Shown piece after piece: positions 1-11,520 of a DNA stretch of 64,000 nucleotides. The position numbers and the translations under genes are program-made. A model generated the notes under the pieces. That model did not search any database and was not told where the DNA came from. It saw nothing but the letters and a program-made list of their open reading frames with translations. The first letter of the stretch is position 1. Each line of letters opens with the position of its first letter. The stretch is taken from assembly GCF_003255815.1 (NCBI RefSeq), contig NC_037681.1, forward strand, positions 85,849,703 through 85,913,702, read 5' to 3'. The DNA comes from Theropithecus gelada. Taxonomy: Eukaryota; Chordata; Mammalia; Primates; Cercopithecidae.

Positions 1-908
1 TGCAGTCCCACCCTCCAGGCTGGCCACTGCAGCTCCATACCCCAGCAGACATAAGGAGCAGTCTTGCTCCAGCAGACTCGGGGTCCAGGCCCATTCCAGT
101 AGACCCCAGTGTTGAGCCAGCTCCCACAAACCCAGACTCCAGGACCATCACTGCCGACCCAGGTTATAGGCTGGCCCCCAAGGCCTCAGAACTCAGGCTA
201 GCCCTCACAGACCTACCCTCTTGGCCACACCTAACCTCCAGCATGGCACCCACAGACCCAGGCTCCAGACTAGTCCCCATGATACCAGACTAGCCCTCAT
301 AATCCCAGGCTCCAGACTGGCCACTGTGGATCCAGGCTGCATCCAAGATCTCTAGCACCAGGCCAGCCACAGGCTCTAGGCTAATCCCAATAGCTCCAGT
401 GTCCAGTGGATCCAGTGCCCAGGTCTGCTCTAGCAGGCCCAGGAGCCAGGCCAGCCCCAGTAGATACCAGTACCAGGCTGGATCCCACAGACTAAGGTTC
501 TAAGACCACCCCTGCAGACCCAGGCACCAGGCCCATCCCAGAGTATGGCCAGCCCCTGCAGACTGAGGCTCAAGGTCTACCTTAGTGCTAGATCAGCTCC
601 TGTGGACCCAGGTTTTATGCCCAACCAATAAGTCCATTCCAGTGGATCCAGGCTCCAGGCCTAACTCACTAACCTAGGTACCAAACCCACCCACCAGCTG
701 ATCTAGGCACCAGGCCAGCTTGCCTGAGGTCTTGAACAGCAAGCCCATCCGCAGACCATGCCAGATGGCCTGCTCAGAATCTCTGGATAAACTGATTGGC
801 AAAGGACTTTCCCAGACAAAGCCAGTCTGCAAAGACCAGAATAAGTCCCTACTTCTTCAAGTGCACAGGCACCAATATGTGACCACCAGCATCAATAAGA
901 ACCAAGGA
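1..908 (+). repeat. Old LINE-1 5' UTR with degenerate CCAGGC-rich minisatellite
   Basis: Positions 1 to about 720 are a degenerate tandem array of roughly 30-40 bp units around the theme 'cagacccaggctccaggc'. Positions 720-908 match the region before LINE-1 ORF1 as I remember it (aataagtccctacttcttca and following). The sequence continues into LINE-1 after an Alu insertion. The short ORF at 720-914 is therefore LINE-1 leader, not a gene. Confidence 0.65.
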
Positions 909-1211
909 GGCTGAGCCCAGTGGCTCACACCTGTAATCCCAGCACTTTGGGAGACCAAAGGTGGAGGATCACGTGTGCCAAGAGTTCAAGATCAGTCTGG
1001 GAAAATAGTAAAATCCTGCCTCTACAAAAATACAAAAATTAGCTGAGTGTGGTAGCACACACCTGTAGTTCCAGCTACTTGGGAGGCTGAGGTGGGAGGA
1101 TCCCTGGAGCCCAGGAGGTCGAGGCTGCAGTGGGCCATGATCATGCTACTGCACTCCAGCCTGGGCAACAGAGTGAGACCCTATCTCAAAGAAGAATAAC
1201 AACAACAACAA
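909..1211 (+). repeat. Alu (+) inserted in LINE-1
   Basis: A full-length dimeric Alu with left and right arms and an (AAC)n-rich tail. It separates the two LINE-1 leader pieces. The short repeat aaccagg/aaccaagg at its ends is probably the target duplication. Confidence 0.93.
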
Positions 1212-1640
1212 CCAGGGAAAAGTGACACCACTAAAGGAACGAAATAAAGCATCAGCAACTGACTCTAAAGAAATGAAGATTTATGAACTGTAAAACAAAG
1301 ACTTCAAAATAAGAAAGCTCAGTGAACTTTAAGAAAACATAGAAAGCAATTCAATGAAAATAGGAAAAAGAAATGACCAATGTGAGAAATTTAACAGAGA
1401 TTGAAAATATGTTTTAAAAAATCAAACAAATTCTGGAGCTAAGCAACACAATGAATGAAATTAAAAAATGCAATAGAGTGCACCAACAAAATAATTGATC
1501 AAGCAGAAGAAAGAATCTGTGGATTCAAAGACAGGTTGTTTGAAAATATACAGTCAGAGGGGGAAAAAAAGAATGAAAAGGAATGAAGAAAGCTTACAAG
1601 ATGTATGGGATAGCATCAAAAGAGCAAATATTTAAATTAT
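1212..1640 (+). repeat. Old LINE-1, beginning of ORF1 region
   Basis: The sequence resembles the amino-terminal part of LINE-1 ORF1, with the conserved run 'cagaagaaagaatctgtg' followed by 'gaaaatatacagtcagag' and an ending near 'agcaaatatttaaattattgg'. It has stops and gaps. It ends at an antisense Alu pair. Confidence 0.8.
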
Positions 1641-1645
1641 TGGAA

Positions 1646-2238
1646 TTTTTTTTTTTTTGAGATGAAATCTCGCTCCTGTCACCCAGTCTGGAATGTAATG
1701 TCACAATCTTGGCTCACTGCAACCTCTGCCTCCCAGGTTCGAGTGATTTTCCTGCCTCAGCCTCCCAAGTAGCTGGGATTACAGATGGCCACCACCACAC
1801 GTGGCTAATTTTTTTTTTTTGAGACGGAGTCTCACTCTGTTGCCTAGGCTGGAGTCCAGTGGCCAGATCTCAGCTCACTGCAAGCTCCGCCTCCTGAGTT
1901 TATGCCATTCTCCTGCCTCAGCCTCCCGAGTAGCTGGGACTACAGGCGCCCGCCACCTCGCCCGGCTAGTTTTTTGTATTTTTTAGTAGAGACGGGGTTT
2001 CACCGTGTTAGCCAGGATGGTCTCAATCTCCTGACCTCGTGATCCGCCCATCTCGGCCTCCCAAAGTACTGGGATTACAGGCTTGAGCCACCGTGCCCGG
2101 CCTAATTTTGGTACTTTTAGTACAGACAGGGTTTCACCACATTGGCCAGGATGGTCTTGAACTCCTGACCTCAGGTGATCTGCCCACCTCGGCCTCCCAA
2201 AGTGCTGGGATTACAGGCGTGAGCCCCTGCGCCCAGCT
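1646..2238 (-). repeat. Older Alu (-), split by a younger Alu
   Basis: The outer Alu occupies 1646-1806 and 2104-2238. Its two halves join at the mid-element 'ggctaattttgg' when the inserted young Alu is removed. Confidence 0.9.
1807..2103 (-). repeat. Young AluY-like element (-), nested
   Basis: A full-length antisense Alu with gccagatctcagctcactgc and cgcccggctagttttttg, resembling Old World monkey AluY. It is nested in the older Alu. Confidence 0.88.
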
Positions 2239-2458
2239 AATGATACCATTTCTTACTGCTGCTTTCCACTGAGTGGGTCACATGAAAGATTTCTGTCTTA
2301 GTTGTCATGTGACTCATGGAAAAACAAAAGGAATTTTTGTACAGGATAAATAACATATATTCTGGGCAGATGATCTCAACCCAGTAAATGAGAGTTTGAT
2401 TTACACATAACTACTTGTGAATATGAGTTTTTTTGTTTTTGTTTTTGTTTTTGTTTTT
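2239..2458. other. Unassigned spacer
   Basis: An AT-rich stretch with no recognised gene or repeat, ending in a (GTTTTT)n run that belongs to the tail of the following antisense Alu. Confidence 0.6.
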
Positions 2459-2759
2459 TGTTTTTTTTTTTTTTGAGACGGAGTCTCGCTCTGTCACCCA
2501 GGCTGGAGTGCAGTGGCCGGATCTCAGCTCACTGCAAGCTCCGCCTCCCGGGTTCACGCCATTCTCCTGCCTCAGCCTCCCGAGTAGCTGGGACTACAGG
2601 CGCCTGCCACCTTGCCCGGCTAAGTTTTTTTTGTATTTTTTAGTAGAGACGGGGTTTCACTGTGTTAGCCAGGATGGTCTCGATCTCCTGACCTCGTGAT
2701 CCGCCCGTCTCGGACTCCCAAAGTGCTGGGATTACAGGCTTGAGCCACCGCGCCCGGCT
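2459..2759 (-). repeat. Young AluY (-), Old World monkey type
   Basis: A full-length antisense Alu carrying gcagtggccggatctcagct, the complement of the GATCCGGCCACTGC variant. Divergence from the other copies of this type is low. Confidence 0.92.
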
Positions 2760-3048
2760 GTTTTTGTTTTTTGAGTCAGGGTCTCACGCTGTCACTGAGG
2801 TTGGAGTGCAGTGGCCCTATTTTGGCTCAATGCAGGCGCGAACTCTTGGGCTCAGGTGATCTGCCTTAGTCTTCCAAGTAGCTGGGACTACAGGTGTGCA
2901 CAACCACACTCAGCTAATTTATTTTATTTTGTAGATACAGGGTCTTGTTATATCATTCAGGCTGGTCTCAAACTCCTGGCCTCAGGCAATTATCCCACCT
3001 CAACCTCCCAAACTGCTGAGATTACAGGTGTGAGCCACTATGTCCATC
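2760..3048 (-). repeat. Old Alu (AluJ-like, -)
   Basis: A diverged antisense Alu directly abutting the young one. Typical blocks remain (gctgggactacaggtgtgc; ctcctggcctcaggcaat). Confidence 0.88.
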
Positions 3049-3339
3049 CAAATATGGGGTTTTTAAAACAAATATAATGTCTTAGAGTTTCATTGTGTTT
3101 TATAATCATCACTGTTAAGTTTAAATCTAATTACGTCCATCTAATAAAGGAGAAATACATGTTTGTGTCTGGTGTTGATAAATATAAAAACATTAAGCTA
3201 TGGCTTTAAAATGAACATTTTGTTTTCATGAAAATGTTTGTTAATCCAGCCAACAGAATTATGTGCAAAAGTATTGAGCATATAATAAAGTTATTCATTT
3301 ACAAATGAAAACTGTTTCCCCCCAAAACTTCAGTTACTT
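3049..3339. other. Unassigned AT-rich spacer
   Basis: No gene or repeat family recognised. Confidence 0.5.
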
Positions 3340-4739
3340 TAGCTATTCTAAGATAAAATTCAAGGGGTTCTACTGCAAACTTGCAGCATGAAATGCTCCA
3401 TTGATCTGTTCTTCAGTGAAACAACTATAACTGGTGGAGACTATACAAAAATAAAAAAATCGACTCATTTGAGGTCCCTGAAAATTTTCCCAAAATCATA
3501 CAGCAAACGAAGAAACATTTATTCAAGGAAATCTATTAAATTTCCTTATGAGCTGTAAGAGTTTGTGACACTTGAGCCACAACCTGATTCTGATACATAA
3601 CAGCTGGGCTCCCAACTAAACTCCACCCTCAATCCTGGAACCTTGGCCCTCAGTGAAAGCAGCTGACCCTATTTTCCCACCCAAATGATTGCCTTTTTGG
3701 CCTACCCCATCCCCTATCCTGTGCCCATAAAAATCAGACCAGCTGGCAGAAAAAAGAGAAGAAAAGAGCAACACAAGCAGCTGACCGGCAGGGATACAAG
3801 CTGCTGAGAGGTGAGCAGAAAAGCTACAAGTGAGCATCAGAGACTACAGATAAACATAACTAACTTCAGATGGTGTAGTTTCAGAGGGTAACCCAGCCAA
3901 AGATGGCTGGGCTTCGGGGAAAGATCACCTTCTTCCTGCACCATCCCCTTTCCAGCTCCTTTTCTGCCCAGAGCTACTTCCACTGCTCGATAAAGTCTTC
4001 TGCATTCATCATCATTCAAACAGTTTGCATAACCTGATTCTTCCTGGACACCAAACAAGAACTTGGGCGTCAAAAATGGCAGGTGCAGGAGGCTGTCACC
4101 CTGAGCCTTCACTGAGCTGTTAACACTTAGCCATCCACAGACTGCAGGCTGAGTGAAATGAGCCACTCCAGTTCCTGCCCATGAAGGGGGTCAAGGTCAA
4201 GGGAAATATCCCATCTCAATTCCTGTCTGCCCTCATCCAGCTCAGCTTGATAGAAACTCCACTCCAAGCAGGTTTGACCAAGAAGACAGCTTCCTTTCTC
4301 TTCAGTTCCCAGTCAATGGATACAACATCGCACCAAGAGTGCCACCAGCATCCCTCATCTTCTTCAGCTATGAGTTGCAGAAGCTAAATTCCTGAGTGTG
4401 GCTAAGAAGTTGAAGGCTTCTTTCCTCTACCTAGCACTTACTCATAGGTGGAGGCTCTACTCCAGGCACAGCAGGCTGAGAATGATGGAGCCCCTACTGG
4501 TCTTACCCCAGATAACTTCTAGGGTGGAGGTTTCACACTGATGAGTCAGGATAAGAAGACCAGAGGCCACCATCCTCATCTAGCATCATGTTTGTAAAGC
4601 ATGATTGTCATTCATGCTCCCAGCTCCAGAGCAGTGGTTCAGAAATACTGGCTAGAAGGATAAACAATCTATAAGAAAGTTCCAAAGCTCTCCCCAAGGA
4701 ACTGACTTGATTTGAATGGGCAGAAGAAAGAATCAACAA
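3340..4739 (+). repeat. Probable old LINE-1 5' region (LTR-like composition)
   Basis: About 1.4 kb of moderately GC-rich sequence runs without a visible break into LINE-1 ORF1 at about 4740. The simplest reading is an old LINE-1 5' UTR. However, CCCATAAAAATC at 3723 and GATAAAGTCTTCTGCATTCA at 3990 resemble the TATA box and polyadenylation block of a retroviral LTR, so an ERV1 LTR inserted next to the LINE-1 cannot be excluded. The ORFs here (for example 3837-4166 minus and 4181-4387 plus) match no family I know. Confidence 0.45.
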
Positions 4740-4935
4740 ACTTAAAGATAAATCAATAAAGATTTTGTAAACAAACAAACAACAACAACAACAAAAACAG
4801 AAAAAAAAAAAAAGAAGAAAATAGAGCAGGGCCACAGGAGAAACTGAAAAACTGAGACATCATGAAGCATCCTGACATATGTCAAATGAAAGTAGTAGAA
4901 AAAGAGGAAAGAAGGGACCTGAAAAAATATTCAAA

Positions 4936-5245
4936 GGTCTGGATGCAATGGCTCATGCCTGTAATCACAGCACTTTGGGAGGCTGAGGTGGGTGGATCAC
5001 ATGGTCAGGAGATCGAGACCACCCTGGCCAACATGTTGAAGCCCCATCTCTACTAAAAATACAAAAATTATCTGGGCATGGCAGTGCATTCCTCTAATCC
5101 CAGCTACCAGGGAGGCTGAGGCAGGAGAATCACTTGAACCCAGGAGACAGAGATTGCAGTGAGCCGAGATCATACCATTGCACTCCAGTCTGGCAACAGA
5201 GCTGGACTCCGTCTCAAAAAACAAAACAAAACAACAACAACAAAG
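4936..5245 (+). repeat. Alu (+)
   Basis: A full-length dimeric Alu with a mixed (AAC)n tail, inside LINE-1 ORF1 sequence. Confidence 0.93.
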
Positions 5246-5454
5246 AATTAATGGTTAAAAGCTCCCCACATTTGATGAAAAACATTAATTTATATATCCA
5301 AGAAGCTCAAAGAACTCCAAGTAGGATAAATGCAAAGAGATCACACCCAAACACATAGTTGTAAAGTTGCTAAAAGACAAAGAGAAAATCTTGAAAGCCG
5401 CAAAAGAAAAGCAACTTGTCATGAACAAAGGATACTTAATAGGATTAACAACTG

Positions 5455-5749
5455 GACCAGGCACAGTAGCTCACACCTGTAATCCCAGCACTTTGGGAGG
5501 CCAAGGCAGGTGGATCACTTGAGGTCAGGAGTTCACGCGCAGCTTGACTAATGTGGTGAAACCCCATCTGTACTAAAAATACAAAAATTAGCTGGACATG
5601 GTGGCACGTGCCTGTAATTCTAGTTACTTGGGAGGATGAGGCATGAGAATCGCTTGAACCCGGGAGGTGGAGGCTGCAGTGAGCTGAGATCACGCCACTG
5701 CACTCCAGCCTGGGTTACAGAGATAGACTCTGTCTGAAAAAATAAAAAA
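5455..5749 (+). repeat. Alu (+)
   Basis: A full-length Alu flanked by a near-perfect duplication (aggattaacaactg before, agattaacaactg after). Confidence 0.94.
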
Positions 5750-5902
5750 TAAGATTAACAACTGACTTCTCATTTGAAACAATAGAGGCCAGAAAGTAGT
5801 GGAATGATATATTCAAATTGCCTAATGTCAACCAATAATTTTACATCCAGGAAAAATATCTTTCAAAAATGAAGGCAAAATAATAACATTTCAAAATAAA
5901 CA

Positions 5903-6196
5903 GGCTGGTGTGGTGGCTCACATCCATGGTCCCAATACTTTGGCAGGCCAAGGTGAGAAGATCACTTGTAGCCAAGAGTTTGAGACCAGCATGGGCAACA
6001 TAGCAAGACTACCTCTCTACAAAAAAAAATTAGCCAGGCATAGTGGCATGTGTTTATAGTCCTAGCTGCTCAGGAGGCTAAGGCAGGAGGATCCTTTGCA
6101 TCCAGGAATTTAAGGCTGCATTGAGCTATGATCACACCACTGCAATCCAGCCTGAGCAACAGAGCAGGACTCTGTCTTAAAAAAAAAAAAAAAAAG
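5903..6196 (+). repeat. Old Alu (+)
   Basis: A diverged full-length Alu with a poly(A) tail. The flanking repeat aaataaacag/agataaacat suggests its target duplication. Confidence 0.9.
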
Positions 6197-6601
6197 ATAA
6201 ACATAAATGAAAACACGTAATCCATTGTTAGCAGACCCTTCTTACAAGAAATATTAAAGAAAATTTTTCAAACTGAAAGCAAGTGACTCCAGAGAAGAAT
6301 TCAAATCCACATGAAAAAATAAACAGTACTGATAAAGGTAATTATGTAATTCTTTTTAAAAAGGATAAACTTACATTACTTCACCTTCTCTTAACTGATT
6401 TTAAAGGAAATGTATAAAACAATATGTATATAATTGTGTTGTTTGATCTATACCATGTGAAAATATGTTATATTTTACAATAGTAGCACAAAATAGGTGG
6501 TGGAAGCAAAGCTTTAAGGAGTAAAAAAATTGTACCACATGGTAACTCTAATCCACAGGAACAAATGAATACACAAGAAATGGTAAATAAGAAGGTGAAT
6601 A

Positions 6602-6903
6602 GGCTGGGTATGGTGGATCAGCTCATAATCCCAACCCTTTGGGGAGGCTGAGGTGGGAGGATCACTTGAGGCCAGGAGTCCAAGACCAGGCTGAGCAGCA
6701 TAGTGAGACCTTTGTCTCTATAAAAATATATTTTTAAAAACTTAGCTGGGCATGGTGGCACGTGCCTGTAATCCTAACCACCCAGGAGGCTGAGGGAGGA
6801 GGATCACTTGAGCCCAGGAGTTCAAGGCTGTAGTAAGCAATGATCACACCACTCTACTCCAACCTGGGTGATGAGAGAGATGCCATCTCTTTAAAAAAAA
6901 AAA
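6602..6903 (+). repeat. Old Alu (+)
   Basis: A diverged AluJ-like copy, complete, with a short A tail. Confidence 0.88.
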
Positions 6904-7140
6904 TGGTTTTAAGGTTAATAAAATAAACTCTGAATATATACCTGCTTTCTCCTTTCTCCTCTTCCTTACCAGACATAAAAACATATAAAGTGATAGTTAT
7001 AACAATATATTTGGGGTTGGTATCATATACAGACATAATATATATGAGAATAATAGTACAAAGGGGGACAAAAGTAGAGATATGTAGGAGTAACATTTCT
7101 CTATCTTAATGGAATTGAGTTAGTATGAGTCTGAAGTAGG

Positions 7141-7445
7141 TTTTTTCTTTGTTTGTTTGTTTGTTTTGAGATGGAGTCTCTGTCACCCAGGCTGGAGTGC
7201 AGTGATGCAATCTCAGCTCACTGCAACCTCTGCCTCCCAGGCTCAAGTGATTCTCTTGCCTCAGCCTCCCAAGTAGCTGGGATTACAGGCACCCACTACC
7301 AAACCTGGCTAATTTTTGTATTTTTAGTAGAGACGGGGTTTCACCGTGTTGGTCAGACTGGTCTTGAACTCCTGACCTCAAGTTATCTGCCCTCCTCGGC
7401 TTCCCAAAGTGCTGGGATTATAGGCATGAACCACCACGCCCGGCT
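7141..7445 (-). repeat. Alu (-)
   Basis: A full-length antisense Alu preceded by a (GTTT)n tail. Confidence 0.93.
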
Positions 7446-7722
7446 CTTAAGTAGATTTTGATAAGTTGAGACGTATGCAGTAAGCCCTAGACCAATTGCA
7501 AAGGCAGTAATTAAGAAAAAAAATCTGTCAAAAAAAGGTAAAGAAATTAAAATATTGAACTAGAAAATATTCATTTAATGCAAGCAATAGCAGTAAAGGA
7601 GCAGTTGAGGAACAAAAAAAGTGAGACGTATAGAAAATAAAAAGTAAAATGGTAGACGTAAAAGTATCAATAGTAACATTAGAAGTGAATTAATTAAATA
7701 ATTTAATCAAAGACAGACATTA

Positions 7723-7815
7723 GGCTGGTCCCATGGTAGTGGGTTATCAGAACTTATTAATATTAGTGTCACTAAAGTTGGTATACAACCCCCAACTGCT
7801 AAATTTGACTGGCTT
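7723..7815 (+). pseudogene. Y4 RNA (RNY4) retropseudogene
   Basis: These 93 bp read as an almost intact Y4 small RNA, from GGCTGGTCC at the start to TTTGACTGGCTT at the end. They keep the Y4-specific loop segment and the complementary 5'/3' stem. The copy is followed by an A-rich tail (7816-7835) and flanked by an imperfect 14-bp duplication of LINE-1 target sequence (7709-7722 and 7837-7850), the signs of LINE-1-mediated insertion. It lies inside an old LINE-1 ORF2, so no Y RNA promoter came with it. At least two substitutions are visible against the Y4 sequence I remember, including G to C at about position 10. Y RNAs bind Ro60; this copy is presumably not expressed. Confidence 0.88.
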
Positions 7816-7929
7816 AAAAAAAAACAACAAAAGACAAAAGGCAGACATTGTCAGACTGGATAAAAAAAAAGAAAAGACCTAAGTATATGCTATCCAATTT
7901 TAGATTCAAATATGCAAATAAGAAACTGA

Positions 7930-8159
7930 GTGGTACCAGCCTGGGCAACATAGTGAGACCTTGTCTCTACCAAAAATACAAAAACTTAGTCTGGTATAGT
8001 GGCAAGCGCCTGTAGTCCCAGCTACTCAGGGGGCTGAGGTGGGAGGATCACTTGAGCCCAGAAGGTGGAGGCTACAGTGAGCCAAGATCACACCACTGCA
8101 TTCCAGTCTAGGTAACAGTGAGACCCCATCTCAAAAAAAAAAAGAAAAAAAAAAAAAGA
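7930..8159 (+). repeat. Alu (+), 5'-truncated
   Basis: It starts in the left arm at 'taccagcctgggcaacatag' and ends in an A-rich tail. Confidence 0.88.
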
Positions 8160-8290
8160 AACTGAAGTGGTTATACTTATCTCAGACAAAAACAGGCATT
8201 AAAACAAAAGTTACTAGAGATAAACAGGAACATTTTATAACGCTAAAACAGTGAATCAATTTGGAAAATATAACAGAAATATTTATACAC

Positions 8291-9195
8291 CTGTGATCCT
8301 ATTACACACACATATGTTTTAGCCCACGGTTCCTGGCTCATAACTACCATAACCTTTATTACAGTGTTTGTTATAATGTTGGGACATTTTAGGCCTCAGA
8401 AGTAGGCCTCAGAAGGCTGGGTGCAGTGGCTCACGCCTATAATCCCAGCATTTTAGGAGGCCAAGGCAGGTAGATCACTTGAGGTCAGGAGTTCGAGACC
8501 AGCCTGGCCAACATGGTGAAACTCCATCTCTACTAAAAATACAAAAATTAGCTGAGCGTGGTGGTGCACGCCTGTAGTCCCAGCTACTCGGAAGGCTGAG
8601 GCAGGAGAATTGCTTGTTCCCGGGAGGTGGAAGTTGCAGCATGCCGAGATTGCGCCACTGCACTCCAGCCTGGTGACGGAGCGAGACTCTGTCTCAAAAA
8701 AAAAAAAAAAAAAAAAAAGAAGTAGACCTCAGGAAACAAAAATCTCTCTCTGATTTTATCCTGTCCTCCTTTTACCTGCCCAGGGCAGGACTCTAATCTA
8801 ATTGTATATCAAAAGATGCTTATTCCAGAGAATGTCCTGCCCCATACCCTGGAGGGAGGAATGCTACACAGAGAGGCCAAGAAAAGTCTGAACAGACAGG
8901 CCTCGGTGGGTTTAGATCATGTGCTTTCTGTCCAATAACATTTCTACACAGTTGTCAATCATGCCTATGTAACACAGCCTCTATAAAAACCCAAAAGGAC
9001 GGGGTTCAGAGAGCTTCTGGAGAGGTAAGCACGTGGAGGCTGGCACGAAGGTGACGAGCTCATCCACATGCTGGGAGGGTGATGTACTCCCAACTGCACG
9101 GGGACAGAAACTCCTGTGCTCAGGGCCCTTCCAGGCCTCGCCCTATGCAGCTCTTCATGTGGCTGTTTATTTGTATACTTTAAAATATCCATTTG
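8291..9195 (+). repeat. Probable solo LTR of an endogenous retrovirus
   Basis: Excluding the Alu at 8415-8719, this is about 600 bp with a TATAAAA box in 'cctctataaaaacccaaaag' (about 8981), followed by GC-richer leader-like sequence and a T/A-rich end. That is LTR-like organisation. I recall this as a common interspersed LTR but cannot name the family with confidence. No internal viral genes are visible beside it. Confidence 0.5.
8415..8719 (+). repeat. Alu (+) in the LTR
   Basis: A full-length Alu with a long poly(A) tail and target duplication gaagtaggcctcag / gaagtagacctcag. Confidence 0.94.
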
Positions 9196-9619
9196 GGCCA
9201 GGCGTGGTGACTCATGCCTGTAATCTCAGCACTTTGGGAGGCTGAGGCAGGCAGATCACTTGAGGTCAGGAGTTCAAGACCAGCCTGGCCAACATGGTGA
9301 AACCCTGTCTCTACTAAAAATACAAAAATTAGTGGTATGTGGTGGCAGGTGCCTGTAATCCCAGCTACTCGGGAGGCTGAGGTGGGAGAATCGCTTGAAC
9401 CTGGGGAGGTTGCAGTGAGCTGCCTGCCTGGGTGACAGAGTGAGAATCCATATCTACAAAGTAATAAAAAATTAGTCAAGCATGGTGGCGTGTGCCTATA
9501 GTCCTAGCTACTTTGTAGCCTGAGGCAGGAGAATCCTTTGAGCCCAGAAGGTTACAGTGAGCTATGATGGCACCACTGCACTCTAAAGCCTGGGTGACAG
9601 AAAAAAAAAAAAAAAAAAA
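9196..9619 (+). repeat. Two fused partial Alus (+)
   Basis: The first runs to about 9450 and lacks part of its right arm. A second, 5'-truncated Alu then starts at 'aaaaaattagtcaagcatgg' and ends in poly(A) at 9619. Confidence 0.85.
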
Positions 9620-9739
9620 GGCAGTTGACTTCAGCCAGGTGTCAGGTCACTCAGACTTTTCGTTGTTCTGTGTATGTCCCCAAATGACTGTAAAAATGCT
9701 GCAAGTATCGATTTTGGAGTCGCAAATAAATTTTAGCAA
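9620..9739. other. Unassigned spacer
   Basis: No feature recognised before LINE-1 ORF2 sequence begins. Confidence 0.4.
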
Positions 9740-10155
9740 ATAGGCAAATTCACAATTCTGAATCTACAAATGAGAACAAACTGTTATTTAGGAATAAATT
9801 TAACAAAAGAAGTTTAAGACCAGTACTCTGAAAACCACAAGACATTTTTCAAAGAAATTAAAGAACATTTAATAGATGGAAAGATATCCCACAGCCATCA
9901 AACAGAAGCCTCAATATTGTTAAGAGATCTGTCCTCTTCAAATTGATCTATAGTTTTAACTCAATCTCTACTAAAATTCCAGCTTGTTTCTTTGCAGAAA
10001 TTGACAAACTGATCCTAAAATTCATACAGAAATTCAAGGGACTCAGAATAGCCAAAACAATCTTGAAAATGAATAATAAAATGGGAGGACCCACCTTTCC
10101 TGATTTCAAAATTTACCACAAAGCTACAGGAATTAATACAGTGTGGCACTGGAAT

Positions 10156-10156
<1 letters not shown>

Positions 10157-10229
<73 letters not shown>

Positions 10230-10250
10230 GGATAGATAGATAGATAGATC
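10157..10250 (+). repeat. (GATA)n tetranucleotide microsatellite
   Basis: About 23 units of GATA/TAGA with one GATG interruption near 10227-10230, inside LINE-1 ORF2 sequence. The first run of about 18 units is uninterrupted, so length polymorphism is likely. Confidence 0.97.
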
Positions 10251-10598
10251 AATTGAATAAAATTAGGAGTCCAGAAATAAACTATTACATTTATGGTCAG
10301 TTGATTTTTGACATAGGATCTAAGCCAATTCAACAGGGAAAGAACAGCCTTCTCAGCAAATGGTGCTTCGACATCTGGATAGTCACACACGAAACAATGA
10401 AGTTGGACTCTTACAAAAACAATATACAAAAATCAACTCAAAATGGATCAAAGACCTAAATATAAGAGCTAAACTGTGAAACTATTATAGTTTCTTAAAT
10501 ATGACATCTAAAGCATGAGCAACAAAAAATAAAATAGATAATGGGACTTGTACCTGGGATATATAACAAACTATTACAACTTACTAATAAAAAGACAA

Positions 10599-10866
10599 GG
10601 CCAGGCATAGGCTCACACCTGTAATCTCAGCACTTTGGGAGGCCAAGGTGAGAACATTGCTTGAGTCCAGCCTGGGCAACATAGTGAGACCTCACCTCTA
10701 CAAAAAATAAAATTAGCTAGGCACAGTGGCATGCACCTGTAGTCCCAGCTACTTGGGAGGCTGAGGTGGGAGAATGACCTGAGCCTGGGATGTCAAGGCC
10801 ACAGCGGACTGAGATTGCACCATTGCACTCCAGCCTGGGCAACAGAGTGAGACTCTGTCTCAACAA
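10599..10866 (+). repeat. Alu (+)
   Basis: A diverged Alu with a small left-arm deletion, inside LINE-1 ORF2. Confidence 0.9.
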
Positions 10867-11520
10867 TAATGAGAAGAAGACAAATAACCTAATTAAAAAT
10901 AGGCAAAGATTCTGAATGGACAGTTCTCCCAATAAAATACACAAATGGCCAGAAGACACATCGAAAGATGCTCAATACCATTAGCTATTAGGTAATGTAT
11001 ATCAGGTAAATGTAAATGAAAACCACAATGAGATGCCACTTCACACTTGCTAGGATAGGTATAATAAAAAAATAGATAATAACAAGTGTTGACAAGGATA
11101 TGGAAAAATTGGAGCCCTTCTACACTGCTGGTGTATAAAGTGTAGCCACTTTGGAAAATCGTCTGGCAGTTCCTGAAAAAGTTATACATACAGTTATTAT
11201 GTGATACAGCAATTCTACTACTAGATATATATCTAAGAGAAGTGAGAAATAAAAACATACATCCATATGAAAATTTGTACAGCATTATTATTTATAACAG
11301 CAAAAAAGTGGAAACGACCCAAATGTCCATCAACTGATGAGTGGATAAATAAAATATGGTATACTCATACAATAGAATATTATTCAGCAATAAAAAGACA
11401 TGAAGTACTGATACATACCACAACATGGATGAACTTTGAAAACACTACACCAAATGAAAGAAGCCAGTCACAAAGGAGCCATATAGTATATTATTCCATT
11501 TATATAAAATGTCCAAGATA

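Larger units (their letters stand above)
4740..8290 (+). repeat. Old LINE-1 (L1M-type), ORF1 end to ORF2 start, much interrupted
   Basis: Remnants read in order as LINE-1 ORF1 carboxy terminus (for example 'aacattaatttatatatcca', 'gaaagccgcaaaagaaaagc', 'aacaatagaggccagaaag'), the inter-ORF region and the ORF2 endonuclease start ('tggataaaaaaaaagaaaag', 'gattcaaatatgcaaataag'). Seven insertions break it: six Alus and the Y4 retropseudogene. Frames are destroyed throughout. Confidence 0.82.

Noticed and set aside
1..720. A coding or mucin-like repeat gene in the degenerate CCAGGC array
   Set aside because: No long open frame spans it, and it continues into LINE-1 5' sequence, so it is read as LINE-1 leader.
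3616..4166. Two adjacent minus-strand ORFs as a possible retroviral gene
   Set aside because: The translations resemble no viral protein family, and the DNA is better explained as a LINE-1 or LTR leader on the plus strand.
10157..10250. CRISPR-like array
   Set aside because: The periodic signal is a simple GATA microsatellite, and the genome is a primate's.
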